Assembly (NCBI GenBank): GCA_947168885.1 | Contig: CAMVNQ010000013.1 | Coordinates: 1-64,000 of the forward strand | Origin: an uncultured Clostridia bacterium | Lineage (GTDB): Bacteria > Bacillota > Clostridia > Oscillospirales > Ruminococcaceae | DNA length: 64,000 nt | Direction of reading: 5' to 3' | Shown here: one piece after another, positions 51,437 to 61,442 of the stretch | Position numbering within the stretch: position 1 is the stretch's first letter | Layout of the letters: every line of letters starts with the position of its first letter | The notes under the pieces: model-generated | Databases searched by the model: none | What the model saw: the letters and a program-made list of their open reading frames with translations, nothing else | Told to the model about the DNA's origin: nothing | Position numbers and translations under genes: made by a program

Positions 51437-52204
51437 TTATGTGTTATTCCACTTCTTTGTCAGGAAGAAGTTATCTATAGTCTCCAGTATCTGCTCCTTT
51501 GTCATGCTTTTGAGCATATACCCCTGCGGCTTGAGCGCCATTACGGTCATTACGCTTTCCCTGTCAGACCTTCCGGTAAGGAATATTATCGGGATATTTG
51601 CGGAATTCGGCTCACTGCGAAGCATCTCCATTACCTGCGGACCAGTCGTTATCGGCATTTCATAATCAAGCAGGATAAGGTCAGGAGTATGGTTTGTTAT
51701 ATAAGTTATTGCCTGCATACCTGATTTGGTTATCGTGATGTTGTACTTCATCGAAAGCCATTCCTGCATAGTTTTGAGATATGTGAGATCATCGTCGATG
51801 AGAAGGATATTCTTGCCCTTTTTACGCTCCGCATCTTTGGCGGAAAGCTTTGAAAGCTCGTCGATCAGCTTTTTCATTTCAAACGGACGTTCCATTGTAA
51901 GTGAAATGAACTTTTCCGGGATCATGGTTTTTATCTCATCGATCTCTTTCAGATAGCCTACCACACCAAGAAGCTTTTCTTCCTCGGACAGCAGGTCTTT
52001 CAGAAAAATGAGAACGTCAGCTATATTAAATATATAGTCTCCCGCGTAGATCAGATAAATATCTGTGTCTTTTCTGACATTTTCTATCGCTTTGATATCC
52101 GGCTCAATTACCGTTGCGGGCAATCCCGACTTTATCAGATTCTTTACGAGCGAGTCGGTCATAAATACCGCGCCCTTGCTTATTACGGTCACCTTGCTTG
52201 CCAT
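51437..52204 (-). CDS. Response regulator with N-terminal pseudo-receiver
   Basis: 255 residues. Residues 1-125 look like a receiver fold without the phospho-acceptor motif. Residues about 130-250 are a true receiver: ILLIDDDLTYL (acidic pair), Asp near 178 in LILLDYEMPITTGP, FLTGRSD (Thr), LKSMT (Lys). There is no DNA-binding or enzymatic output. It starts 3 bp after the hybrid kinase gene and so is probably a direct phosphorelay partner. Output may pass to the HD-GYP protein encoded next. Confidence 0.85.
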   Translation of the reverse strand: MASKVTVISKGAVFMTDSLVKNLIKSGLPATVIEPDIKAIENVRKDTDIYLIYAGDYIFNIADVLIFLKDLLSEEEKLLGVVGYLKEIDEIKTMIPEKFISLTMERPFEMKKLIDELSKLSAKDAERKKGKNILLIDDDLTYLKTMQEWLSMKYNITITKSGMQAITYITNHTPDLILLDYEMPITTGPQVMEMLRSEPNSANIPIIFLTGRSDRESVMTVMALKPQGYMLKSMTKEQILETIDNFFLTKKWNNT

Positions 52205-52207
52205 ATT

Positions 52208-55200
52208 TTATTCTCCTTTTTCCATTATTTCCGGTATCATTTCGTACTCAAGATCGTCTGCCGCCTTAATAAGGACTTTCCGGCGTTCCCTTTCGCTTTC
52301 GGGCACGCTGTATTTTTTCAGGTTCTCGATAAGCTCGACTGCACTGCTGAACTCATTCACCGACAAGAACTCCCTTATACCGGTGTATAATTCCCGCAGA
52401 TCCTCCTCACCTATCATCGGAAGCTCGCTCTCGTCCGTCTCATCGGTATTTATCAGCGGCGCGAGCGCTTCACCGATCCTGCGGTATCTTTCGAGCAGCT
52501 CGTCTATGCGTGCGCCGAGCTTTTCCGCATCGTTTTCATGACCCGCGTTTTCAAGCTCCTGTGCCAGCTCTCCGAGGTCGGTCGCGCCGATTATCCTTGA
52601 CGAGCTTTTCATCGCGTGTATCTTGATCGTGGCGTTCTTTATGTCGCCGTCCAGCCAGAAGCGCTCCGTATCGTTCGCGTTGGCCTCCACCGTACCGGCG
52701 TATATCTTTATCGTTTCGATATACGCTTCCTCGCCTCCGCAGTTCTTTATACCGGTCTCTACATCTATCTCGTCTATGTCACGGATAAAACCCGGTATCA
52801 CGGAGTCGTCACCGACATCGCCGCTGTCAGCACTGCCGCTGCTGCCGGAGGGCTGCTCCGGTGCGTTCTCCTCCGATCTCAGTACCTTTTCCGGCGGTAG
52901 ATATTCGAGAAGCATTTCTTCGAGCTTCACGGAGTCTATCGGCTTTGTAAGGTAATTGTCGAAGCCCTCCGCAAGGTATTTTTCACGCGCGCCGGATATT
53001 GCGTTCGCGGTGAGGCATATCACGGGAGTTTCGAGATTAGGGTCGTTCTTCTGCGCCCTGAGCTCATGGAAGGTCTGTATGCCGTCCTTATCGGGCATCA
53101 TGTGGTCGAGGAATATAATATCGTATTTTTTTTCGAAGGCGAGTGACAATCCCTCATCACCGCTGTTTGCGGTATCTATCTTTATACCGGTCTGTTTGAG
53201 CAGGCTTGTGAATACCACAAGGTTCATCGGTGTATCATCGACCACGAGCACCTGCGCTTCGGGAGCGCGGAACCTCTCGCGGTATTTCTTCCTGCTGCCG
53301 AGAGAAGCCTTGTACGCGGCTTCATAGTCGCCGAGAGCGTCCCAAGCGACTACCTTCTGTTTAAGCTCGAAGGAGAACATCGAGCCGAGCCCGTAAATGC
53401 TTTCGACCTGTAACTGCGAATCCATCATTTCGAGCAGACGCTTTGTGATGCTCATTCCGAGACCCGTACCCTCGACATTGCGGTTGCGTTTTTCCTCGAT
53501 ACGGTCAAACTCGGAGAACAGCTTCTTCATATCGTCCTTCTTTATACCGATACCGGTATCCTTGACCGCGATATTGAGCATCACGTATTCCGGCTCATCA
53601 TCGAGCTTCCTGTAGTCTATGCAGAATGTGACAAAGCCCTGTTCGGTGTATTTTACGGCGTTGGTAAGTATGTTCGTCACTACCTGCTTTATGCGTACCT
53701 CGTCGCCGTGAAGTCTCTTCGGGACTTCCTTGCTTATATCAAGCTTCAGTTTCAGTCCCTTGTTGTCCGCCTTTGTCTGTATCATATTCACAAGGTCGTT
53801 GATAACGCTCGACAAGTCGTAATCAACAGGGATTATCTCCATTTTGCCCGCTTCGATCTTCGAGAAGTCAAGAATATCGTTGACAAGTCCGAGCAGGGTG
53901 GTGCCGGCTGTTCTTATGCTTTCGGAATAGCCGATAATGTTCTTGTCATCGCACTCGCGGAGTATCATCTCGTTCATGCCGAGCACGGCGTTGATAGGTG
54001 TTCGTATCTCATGCGACATATTCGACAGGAACGAGGATTTTGCCTCACTTGCCGCAAGAGCGCGCTCCGATGCGTCTATCAGTCTGTCACGCTCCGCCTT
54101 TTCAGCCGTGATGTCCTCGGTCAGGTACAAAACGTGAGTGACCTTGCCGTTTTCGTCACGCTTTGAAACAACGAATCTTCCGCGTCCCCACATACCGTTC
54201 TTATCGCGGAACTCGATCGAGATGCTGCTGGAATTTCTCATGCGCTGCGAAAGGGTCGAAAAATCAAAGAATCTGATACAGTCATCGTAGAATTCGGGAT
54301 CAACAACTTCTTCCGCGAGTTTTCGGAACATTTCCTTACCGTGCGGCTGCGGTGCCTGCCCGATCTCGTCCACAAACTGATTGTCGAGCTTTATCATTAT
54401 CACGGTGTTTTCGACAATATCGAACTCGTGAACGGACATATAGATGTTTGCGATGGACGAGATACGTTCGGTAAGCTTCTCGCGCTCCGCCTTTTCCGCT
54501 GTGATATCCTCGGTAAGATACAATAAATGCGTGGGCTTTCCGGTATCGTCACGTTTTGATACGATAAATCTTGCTCGGCGCCATTTTTTGTCCTTGTTTT
54601 CAAACTCTGCCGATACAGTGTCGATGTCCTTAAGTCGGGTCGGCAAAGTTGAGAAGTCAAAGAATTTTTCGGCTTCTTCATAGCTTGACGGAGCGCAGGT
54701 AAGCTTTCCGTAATGCTGAAGCGTTGCCTGTGCATTAGGATTGCCGGAACCCGAAGAATCCCTTGCGTATTTTGTACCGTTCTTTATCTCGCTGAAAGTA
54801 TCGTTTTCAAGATCGACCTCATGCACCGTATTGAATATGTTGGAAATGGACGAAATACGGGCATTGAGCACATCGCGCTCTGATTTTTCGGTGTCGATAT
54901 TCTCCGAAAGATACAGTACACGGGTGGCTTCCGCATTTTCATCGCGTACCGACACGATAAACCTTCCGCGGTACCATTTCTTTTCCGTGCTCATATATTC
55001 GGTAGTGATGGTGTCCGTGTTTTTAAGACGGACGGCGAGCGTGGAAAGATCGCAGAACTTCAGAGTGTCTTCAACAGACGAAGCGTCGCATATATCCGAT
55101 ATTACTTTTGCGAATATTTCACGGGCATTTGAGCGTGATGACCCGATAATACTCCCGACTTTTGCATTTCCGTTCTTTATTTCCGTAAATGTGTCGGAAG

Positions 55201-57439
55201 CAAGGTCGAACTCATGTACGGTCAGATAAATGTCCGAAATAGTGGAGATACGCTCGGTAAGCTTCTCACGCTCCGCTTTTTCGGCAGAGATATCCTCCGT
55301 CAGCCATAATACATGAGTGAATTTTCCTGTCTCATCGCGATTTGAAACGACAAATCTTCCGCGCCTCCAAAGTCCCTCTTTGTTCATATACTCGATAGTA
55401 ATGGTGTCATTTTTGTCGAGTCTCTTTTCGAGCGTGGCCATATCGATAAATCTGTGCAGATCTTCAGAGCACGACGGGTCACACACGCTTTCCATAACGG
55501 CATAAAGTGTATTCTGAGCGTCTTTGTGCACTTCTCCGACAAAGTCATCCACATATTTTTTGTCTGATTTTATCTCAATGAATGTATCGTCGGTAAGATT
55601 GCATTCATATGCTGCCATATAGATGTTTGAAATACCCGAGATACGGCTGCTTAGTGTCTTGGCTGCCTCGGTTATCTCGTCGCGGTTTCTCTTCTCCTCA
55701 TCTATGCTTTCAACGAGCCAGAGGACGTGTTCAAGCGTGCCGTCTTCACCGCACTTCGATACGATAAATCTCGCACGGCACCAGATATTGTCCTTGCTCA
55801 GAAACTCCTCCGTTATCGTGTTGCTCCCTCTGAGTCTGCCATCAAGGGTCGAAAAATCAAGGAATTCCCGCATCTTTTCTCTCGATGTTTTGCTTATGCG
55901 ATTATCCGCAAAATTATATGCCGCCTGCTGTGCATTCCCGATGCTTGCTTCTGTGCGATTGCGAACTTTTGTCGTATGAGTTTTCATCTCACTGTAGGTG
56001 TTGTTCAGAAGGTCAATGTCGTGCATCGAGAAATAGATGTTCGCAACAGAAGACATCTGTTCGTTCATCACCCTTACGGCATCCAGAGCCATATCGCGAG
56101 CGCTTTTTTCCTTGTCTATATCCTCGATTAAGAACATAGCGTTCGATATTCTGCCGTCCGCGAGTCTTCCGGATACTATATACCTCGCCTTACGCCACTT
56201 TTTGTCAGCACTCATGAATTCGCAGGTAACGGTATTGGTATCCTTCAGGCGCTGATCGAGCTTTGTGAAATCCACAAAATCGAGAAGAGCACTTCGGGTC
56301 GTCTCGTCAGAGAATTTTGTCATTATCGCCCGTATCATCTGCTGACAGTTATTGCGGGTCTCGCCTAAGATCTTTGAGGCTTCCGCCTTGTTATTGAGCA
56401 CCTCGCTGAATGTATCGTTCACGAAATCTATCTCATGCAGTGAGATGTAGATATCCGCGGTAGAAGAAAGCTGCTTGCTCAGGCGCTCATTCGTCAGTCT
56501 GCGTCCGACATTGTTCAGCAGCAATACACCGAGAGTCACGACTATCAGTACGATAACGCCTACGGTGATAATAAGTATGGTGTTCAGCGAGCCGAAAGCG
56601 CTTGAAGCGTTCTTTACCGAAACGCAGCGCCAGTCGTTCACTATCCCTGCCGAATAGGCTATGTAGTGCGAGCCCTGATAATCCAGCTCGAAATAGTCAT
56701 CGCTGACCAGGCGCATTTTCCTGACAACGGCTGCGCCAAGGGAGTTTACCTCCGTATTGTAATTCTTTCCGAACTCCTCTTTATCCGAATGTGCGATGAC
56801 AATATCATACGGATCGATGATCATTTCCAGATCGGAGCGCCCGGAGCTTACGGACTCCTCCGTTATTTTCTGTATCTGGTTCAGCGTCATATCAAAAGCG
56901 ACTACGCTTTTGCCGTCATTGAGAGTTTTGGCAAGCGCCATCATTATATCGCCTGTCTGCGCGTCACGATAGGGTTCGATCATGACGATCTTACCCTTGT
57001 TCGACATAGCCTTTATATACCACGGGCGCTGAGTTGAGTCAAAATCCGCAGGAGGTGTCCAGTTCGAGCCGGAAACGAATTTGCCGTTGATATAGCCGTA
57101 CATTCCCGTAGTGTTCTCGAATATGGTGTTTAAAATGGCGTTTGACTGTCCAACAAGGTATTCGAGTATCTCCTTGTCCGTCTTATTCTCAGTAAGCATA
57201 CCGTCAAGAGTATACGCGGTGAGCTCTATCGCATCAATGCTTGTGGCAAGATACTCGTCGAACTCCGTAGCGGTCTGCTTTGCGGAGGTCTCGCCGTTCT
57301 TTATTATAAGCTCGCGTTCCTTGTTGTACAGCATATTGTAGTACATCAGCACTATCCCGATAAAGAATGCGATAGTGACCGCGCTTATCAGTACTGCACG
57401 CAGCAATGACTTTACATTGATCTGTTTCTTCTTATTCAT
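52208..57439 (-). CDS. Hybrid histidine kinase with Cache sensor and six PAS-like repeats
   Basis: 1743 residues from the ATG at 57439 (GGAGG 7 bases upstream). Order: membrane helix (about 12-32), Cache-type outside domain (FVSGSNWTPPADFDSTQRPW, MALAKTLNDGKSVVAFDM), and a second helix near 285. Six tandem PAS-like units of 120-130 residues follow, each starting S.I(A/S)NIY..(V/M)HE.D...(D/N)TF.EI and ending R(F/Y)IVS...(D/E)G...H(V/L)L(W/Y)L.E.I. Then HisKA with His near 1143 (SNMSHEIRTPINA), HATPase (VTNILTNAVKYTEQ, DTGIGI, GTGLGMSI), receiver with Asp near 1443 (IIFLDHMMPDKDG) and Hpt with His near 1607 (IKIHAMKSSS). A full phosphorelay in one chain. First gene of the operon. Confidence 0.9.
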   Translation of the reverse strand: MNKKKQINVKSLLRAVLISAVTIAFFIGIVLMYYNMLYNKERELIIKNGETSAKQTATEFDEYLATSIDAIELTAYTLDGMLTENKTDKEILEYLVGQSNAILNTIFENTTGMYGYINGKFVSGSNWTPPADFDSTQRPWYIKAMSNKGKIVMIEPYRDAQTGDIMMALAKTLNDGKSVVAFDMTLNQIQKITEESVSSGRSDLEMIIDPYDIVIAHSDKEEFGKNYNTEVNSLGAAVVRKMRLVSDDYFELDYQGSHYIAYSAGIVNDWRCVSVKNASSAFGSLNTILIITVGVIVLIVVTLGVLLLNNVGRRLTNERLSKQLSSTADIYISLHEIDFVNDTFSEVLNNKAEASKILGETRNNCQQMIRAIMTKFSDETTRSALLDFVDFTKLDQRLKDTNTVTCEFMSADKKWRKARYIVSGRLADGRISNAMFLIEDIDKEKSARDMALDAVRVMNEQMSSVANIYFSMHDIDLLNNTYSEMKTHTTKVRNRTEASIGNAQQAAYNFADNRISKTSREKMREFLDFSTLDGRLRGSNTITEEFLSKDNIWCRARFIVSKCGEDGTLEHVLWLVESIDEEKRNRDEITEAAKTLSSRISGISNIYMAAYECNLTDDTFIEIKSDKKYVDDFVGEVHKDAQNTLYAVMESVCDPSCSEDLHRFIDMATLEKRLDKNDTITIEYMNKEGLWRRGRFVVSNRDETGKFTHVLWLTEDISAEKAEREKLTERISTISDIYLTVHEFDLASDTFTEIKNGNAKVGSIIGSSRSNAREIFAKVISDICDASSVEDTLKFCDLSTLAVRLKNTDTITTEYMSTEKKWYRGRFIVSVRDENAEATRVLYLSENIDTEKSERDVLNARISSISNIFNTVHEVDLENDTFSEIKNGTKYARDSSGSGNPNAQATLQHYGKLTCAPSSYEEAEKFFDFSTLPTRLKDIDTVSAEFENKDKKWRRARFIVSKRDDTGKPTHLLYLTEDITAEKAEREKLTERISSIANIYMSVHEFDIVENTVIMIKLDNQFVDEIGQAPQPHGKEMFRKLAEEVVDPEFYDDCIRFFDFSTLSQRMRNSSSISIEFRDKNGMWGRGRFVVSKRDENGKVTHVLYLTEDITAEKAERDRLIDASERALAASEAKSSFLSNMSHEIRTPINAVLGMNEMILRECDDKNIIGYSESIRTAGTTLLGLVNDILDFSKIEAGKMEIIPVDYDLSSVINDLVNMIQTKADNKGLKLKLDISKEVPKRLHGDEVRIKQVVTNILTNAVKYTEQGFVTFCIDYRKLDDEPEYVMLNIAVKDTGIGIKKDDMKKLFSEFDRIEEKRNRNVEGTGLGMSITKRLLEMMDSQLQVESIYGLGSMFSFELKQKVVAWDALGDYEAAYKASLGSRKKYRERFRAPEAQVLVVDDTPMNLVVFTSLLKQTGIKIDTANSGDEGLSLAFEKKYDIIFLDHMMPDKDGIQTFHELRAQKNDPNLETPVICLTANAISGAREKYLAEGFDNYLTKPIDSVKLEEMLLEYLPPEKVLRSEENAPEQPSGSSGSADSGDVGDDSVIPGFIRDIDEIDVETGIKNCGGEEAYIETIKIYAGTVEANANDTERFWLDGDIKNATIKIHAMKSSSRIIGATDLGELAQELENAGHENDAEKLGARIDELLERYRRIGEALAPLINTDETDESELPMIGEEDLRELYTGIREFLSVNEFSSAVELIENLKKYSVPESERERRKVLIKAADDLEYEMIPEIMEKGE

Positions 57440-57554
57440 CTGTCGTCCTCCAAGGAGCAATATTATTCAACGCGCAGATAACGTGCGCTGACCTGAACAG
57501 CTGCAAGCATAAAAATCATTATGCTTTCTCAGCAAGCTCCCTTCATTTTGCGAG

Positions 57555-57790
57555 CTACTTATAAACATTGTCGTTTTTATCCATAAGACCTGTCGATATC
57601 CTCATGACCTCTGCGTCAGAGGCAGACTCCTCGTTATCGAGCGTCATACAGACCGGGAAACATTTGACTGCGATCGAACGTTTAAGGAATATCCGTATAG
57701 CATTTGAGAGATCGAGACCGAGCTTATCGTAGATCTCTGTTGCCTGACGTTTCTCAGCATTTGCCTCCTGGCTGTCCGCTTCTTTAATAT
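57555..57790 (-). pseudogene. RelB/DinJ antitoxin fragment
   Basis: An open frame lacking a start: QATEIYDKLGLDLSNAIRIF, LKRSIAVKCFPVCMTLDNEE, ending MDKNDNVYK, stop at 57555-57557. This is the ribbon-helix-helix core and tail of DinJ/RelB antitoxins. The first beta strand is missing, because a stop lies in frame near 57800, and no toxin gene is adjacent. An AGGAGG inside it precedes an out-of-frame ATG only. Distinct from the intact antitoxin at 62273. Confidence 0.6.
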
Positions 57791-57904
57791 TACTTTTTAA
57801 GCATAAACTTAAATATTATTATAACATATCACGCCAGAAAAATCAACAACAAATTCGGAACACTTGTTTCCGACTATAAAAATATGAACATCTACCTAAT
57901 CATC

Positions 57905-58257
57905 ATATATCGACTTTTGGTAATACTTTCATCTTATGCTACGAATTTCGTGACAGCGCTCGAACTAAGCAGGAAAGAGCCAAAAAACAGCCGAAAATTG
58001 ATAGTCTGACTATCAAGGAGATATTTCTGATGAAAAATCGGTCAGAAATCTGATCTCCGGGCGGTAAATACATCAAAAATAATATTAAAATATTAACATC
58101 GAAAAAGTTTTCAACAGCAAGCGGTCAAACTAAATAGGAGTGTGCAGCTTGCACAAATTTTTACATCATTTTATGTAGATAACTACAAGTGGGCGACAAG
58201 ACCAAATAAGTGCCAAATCAAAGAATAATCCCGCCAACCGTGATGGTTAGCGGGATT
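57905..58257 (+). repeat. Non-coding repeat R1 (homologous to 60865-61228)
   Basis: No gene. Conserved blocks shared with R2: TAATACTTTC, AACAG/GACAGCG, the palindrome GATAGTC-T-GACTATC (58000-58014), AACTAAATAGGAGTGTGCAG (58128-58147), a hairpin (58227-58257) and then TGGCTCC. Block order and spacing agree with R2. Probably repeated element ends. Confidence 0.65.
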
Positions 58258-58544
58258 GCTGGCTCCCCGACTCTAAACAAATCCGAAACATCTGTAACGA
58301 TTTTTAGCGGGAGAGGAACCTGTTTCTCGAAGTCTCTTTTACCGCCGCATCGTGCGGCGTTTTGGAGACTTCTCAATGACATCGTGTCATTGGGCTCCTC
58401 CCTGCAATTGAAATTAACTACAATTTTATCATCGTAAGCATACACAGAGTTCACATATCCCGTAGGGATATCTGAGGCAAGTCGTTTAATAAAAGCGACC
58501 AAGATTTCTCTTAGTCGCTTTGCATAAGTTTTCTCTTGAAAGTT
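58218..58544 (-). pseudogene. C-terminal tail of a serine recombinase (fragment)
   Basis: Open frame KRLREILVAFIKRLASDIPT then YAYDDKIVVNFNCREEPN, which resembles the tail after the coiled coil of large serine recombinases. After this it runs through three hairpins (58330-58392) and a terminator-like stem. It follows the truncated hsdR on the same strand; both lack the facing ends, suggesting one deletion. Confidence 0.4.
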
Positions 58545-58547
58545 TGT

Positions 58548-60713
58548 CTAACTTTTGGGGGCCAATTCATTTAGCCATATCTTCTTTTTATTACCCCCGG
58601 CAACGCTTCCTGTTATCTTCTTTACAACTTCACTTGAAATACCATATCCTTCGTAGATCTTATGAAGAGTATCAACAATCAGATCGGCATGATCGTCATT
58701 AACAGCATAAATAAGAGTTTTTCCCTCTCCTTCGGGATCAAGATCCATAGCGATTTCTTCAAAAACAGCTTTGTTAAAGTTAGGAGTAATGACATCTTTA
58801 TTAAAAGTGTCAATCTCAAACTTCATATCATCTTCGAGTTCATCGCCATTAAGGACTTCACCAGTATTCGGGTCATATACAACAAGGACTTCGCCCTTTT
58901 TATACTGTATTCCACTATCACGAAGCTTCGTATGAATATCATGCGGAGCGTCATGATCAACAAGATAACCGTCAATTACAGCTTCACGATAAGAATAGTT
59001 GAATACGGGCTTCCCGAATATTTCTGTTGTGTGCAGCGCAGGAGTAGCCGTCAAAGCTATCTTGACTGCATCAAAATACTCAATGACAGTTCTATATTTG
59101 CTGATATAGTCATCCTGATTACGATAAAGCATTTCGTCATCACTAAGTTCACGGTCAAGTATATAACCGCGGTGAGCCTCATCAACAACTATAAGATCGT
59201 ATTCCGTGACAGAAGGCATATAATCACCTTCGGCATAAACTATACGCTTAACAAGGCTTTGAATAGTCGCTATATGTATTTTTGTTTCCTTATCTATTTC
59301 CTTATCATCAAGCCCCTTAATATCATATATGGAATCAAGAGTCATCAAATCCTCAATCTTTACTTCCTTAAATACATCAGCAGCCTGTTCACCAAGCGAT
59401 GTACGGTCAACAAGGAAAAGTATTCGTCTAAAACGATTGCTCTTTATAAACCGATAAATCATACCCAAAATCGTTCGAGTTTTACCGGTTCCTGTCGCCA
59501 TAGATAATAATACGGTAGGAGCCCCATCAATAACAGCTTTTTCTGCTGCTTCGATAGCTCTTATCTGATATTCACGCAGATTTAAGCCGTCAGGATCACG
59601 TAATAAATCATAAGGGGTATTCTGAAGCTCTGCATTAACAGCGGTTATATCTTTTTCAAGTAATTCTGATATTCCGTCAGGGGTTATCCAACCGGAGAGT
59701 GCTTTCGGAACATTGGAGGCTATCCGAAGATCCTGAAACCAAATACCGGATTTCGTCTCGATTTGTTTCAGATACTTTCTTCCATTGGTCGCAAATATAA
59801 ACGGAACCTTATACTTACCCCATTTTCTTATAACATATTCGTCATGTTCAGACTTAATCAAAGACGCATAATCCTTGCACTGATAATCTATAACCGACGG
59901 TATGTCAATCATAGCTCTTTTGGCTTCTATTATACCAACAAGTTTGAGTCCAACAAACAAGGCATAATCAGCAAAACCATTCTTACTAACCTTTGAATCT
60001 GTAGGCCATTCGGAGATTGCAAGGTTTCTGCCTTTCTGCGGACGAGTTCCCTTTGAATAACGGATATTATTGGTATCAACTTCCCAACCATACATTCTAA
60101 GCTGATCGTCAATAAGCAACCGTGTTTCTGCCTCTGTAAGCTGCATACCTTCAGATACCGCAGCCGCTTTCTCAGAAAGTTCATCTTTAGATTTATCGGA
60201 AACAGATGTCTTTACATCCTCTACCTTCTTTATAAGTTCGGCAATCTCCGCTTCCTGCTTTTTAATTATACTCTTATAATCTATATCAGGCTCTTTTTCA
60301 GGTAATACAAATTCCTCCGGTGTAAAGCTCCAATCGCCATAAACCTGCATAAACCAGACAGCTAGTCTATGTGCAAGTCTCAGCATAGATTTCGCATCGT
60401 CAAGTGAATCGTCATATTCATGTACAGCATCATTTCTCTTTTTACGAAGCGTAAAAAGAATATTATCTATTTGGCTGTTACGTTCAATCAATCCTTCAGT
60501 CTTTAATATTTTAATTCTGTTTGAATGTGAATTATCATCAACAGGCTCAGGAAGGTGATCGAAAGCGAATATCTCTTTAACAAGCCTTTCAGCAAACATA
60601 CCAATTTTATAAATACAAGCATTAGGATCATCATAAAGATAACCCTCGGCAGTAGCACCAATCTTAGCTAATGTTGACCAGTATTGGCTTAAAAAATCAA
60701 AATTCGATTTCAT
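58548..60713 (-). pseudogene. hsdR: Type I restriction enzyme R subunit, C-terminally truncated
   Basis: 721 residues where 950-1100 are usual. DUF4145-like N-terminus (FAERLVKEIFAFDHLPEP, RNDAVHEY). HsdR nuclease domain (FADYALFVGLKLVGIIEAKR, the E-x-K motif). Helicase part one: ATGTGKTRT (Walker A), DEAH in IVVDEAHRGY, ALTATPA (motif III). It stops at GGNKKKI, before helicase motifs IV-VI, so DNA translocation should be lost. No hsdM or hsdS is in the window. Start ATG 60713 has GGAGG 7 bases upstream; promoter TTGACA-N17-TATAAT lies upstream. Noticeably more AT-rich than its neighbours, consistent with transfer. Confidence 0.85.
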
Positions 60714-60737
60714 TGTTCCGCCTCCCTTGTTCAAGCT

Positions 60738-60800
60738 TCTGATAATAAACTATTATCAGAACATATACACTATTATATATCATATTGTACAAATTGTCAA
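60738..60800 (-). promoter_or_regulatory. hsdR promoter with downstream operator-like palindrome
   Basis: Minus strand: TTGACA (60800-60795), 17 bp, TATAAT (60777-60772). Just downstream of the expected start is a perfect 10-bp inverted repeat TCTGATAATA / TATTATCAGA with a 3-base loop (60738-60760). Confidence 0.75.
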
Positions 60801-60864
60801 CAGATATAAATAGCAGATTTAAACATAGTGTTAAAAACTAAGCTCTATTATGATTATCAGTTTA

Positions 60865-61226
60865 TACGCTATACTCGACTTATAGTAATACTTTCGCTCT
60901 ATTATATTACTTTTTATAACAGCGTCTGAACTATACAGGAAATTCTCAAAAAATCGGCGAAAAATGATAGTCAGACTATCACAGACAAAAATCGGAGCAT
61001 ATTTTTTGAAAAATCGAGCCTGATCTACGTCAGAAGTGAGCAATTTTGTATTACATTTTTAGCATGAGCGGCAGGTTCACTCTGCCACCGATCGAACTAA
61101 ACAGGAATGTGCAGCTTGTACAAATCTGGGTGGCGTTTATTGTGACAGTTCACAATAAAAGCAACGTCCAAAATCGTTAAATAAGCAAAACGAAAATCCC
61201 CTCAACCGGCTTGGTTAAGGGGATTT
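60865..61226 (+). repeat. Non-coding repeat R2 (homologous to 57905-58257)
   Basis: The 729 bases between hsdR and the DUF6809 gene hold no gene. They contain R2 with palindrome GATAGTC-A-GACTATC (60966-60980), AACTAAACAGGAATGTGCAG at about 61095-61114, and hairpin AAATCCCC / GGGGATTT (61194-61226). The tRNA-end repeat follows directly. Confidence 0.65.
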
Positions 61227-61228
61227 CG

Positions 61229-61253
61229 TGGCTCCTGTTACTGGACTTGAATT
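61229..61253 (-). repeat. Direct repeat, tRNA 3'-end-like att site (right)
   Basis: Identical over 25 bp to 30566-30590. The minus-strand sequence further 5' (61254-61330) was checked for a cloverleaf and an acceptor partner to AACAGGA, and none is present, so this is not a complete tRNA gene. Confidence 0.75.
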
Positions 61254-61442
61254 TCAAATTCAGCTTTAAGCGATTTTGCTTAATGTTGTGTAATCCCGCT
61301 TATAATAAGGCATTGCGCGATATATCTTAAAGTAATCAAAAGTCAGTTTTTGTACCTTTTTGTAAAAACAAGGTACAAATAAGATCCCACTCCGCAGCAC
61401 TTATCTGTAGAAAAATCTATATTTCTACGGAGGAAATCTACC

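Noticed and set aside
61229-61320. Complete tRNA gene on the minus strand
   Set aside because: Only the T-loop to CCA end fits. No D-arm, anticodon arm or 5' acceptor strand complementary to AACAGGA is present.
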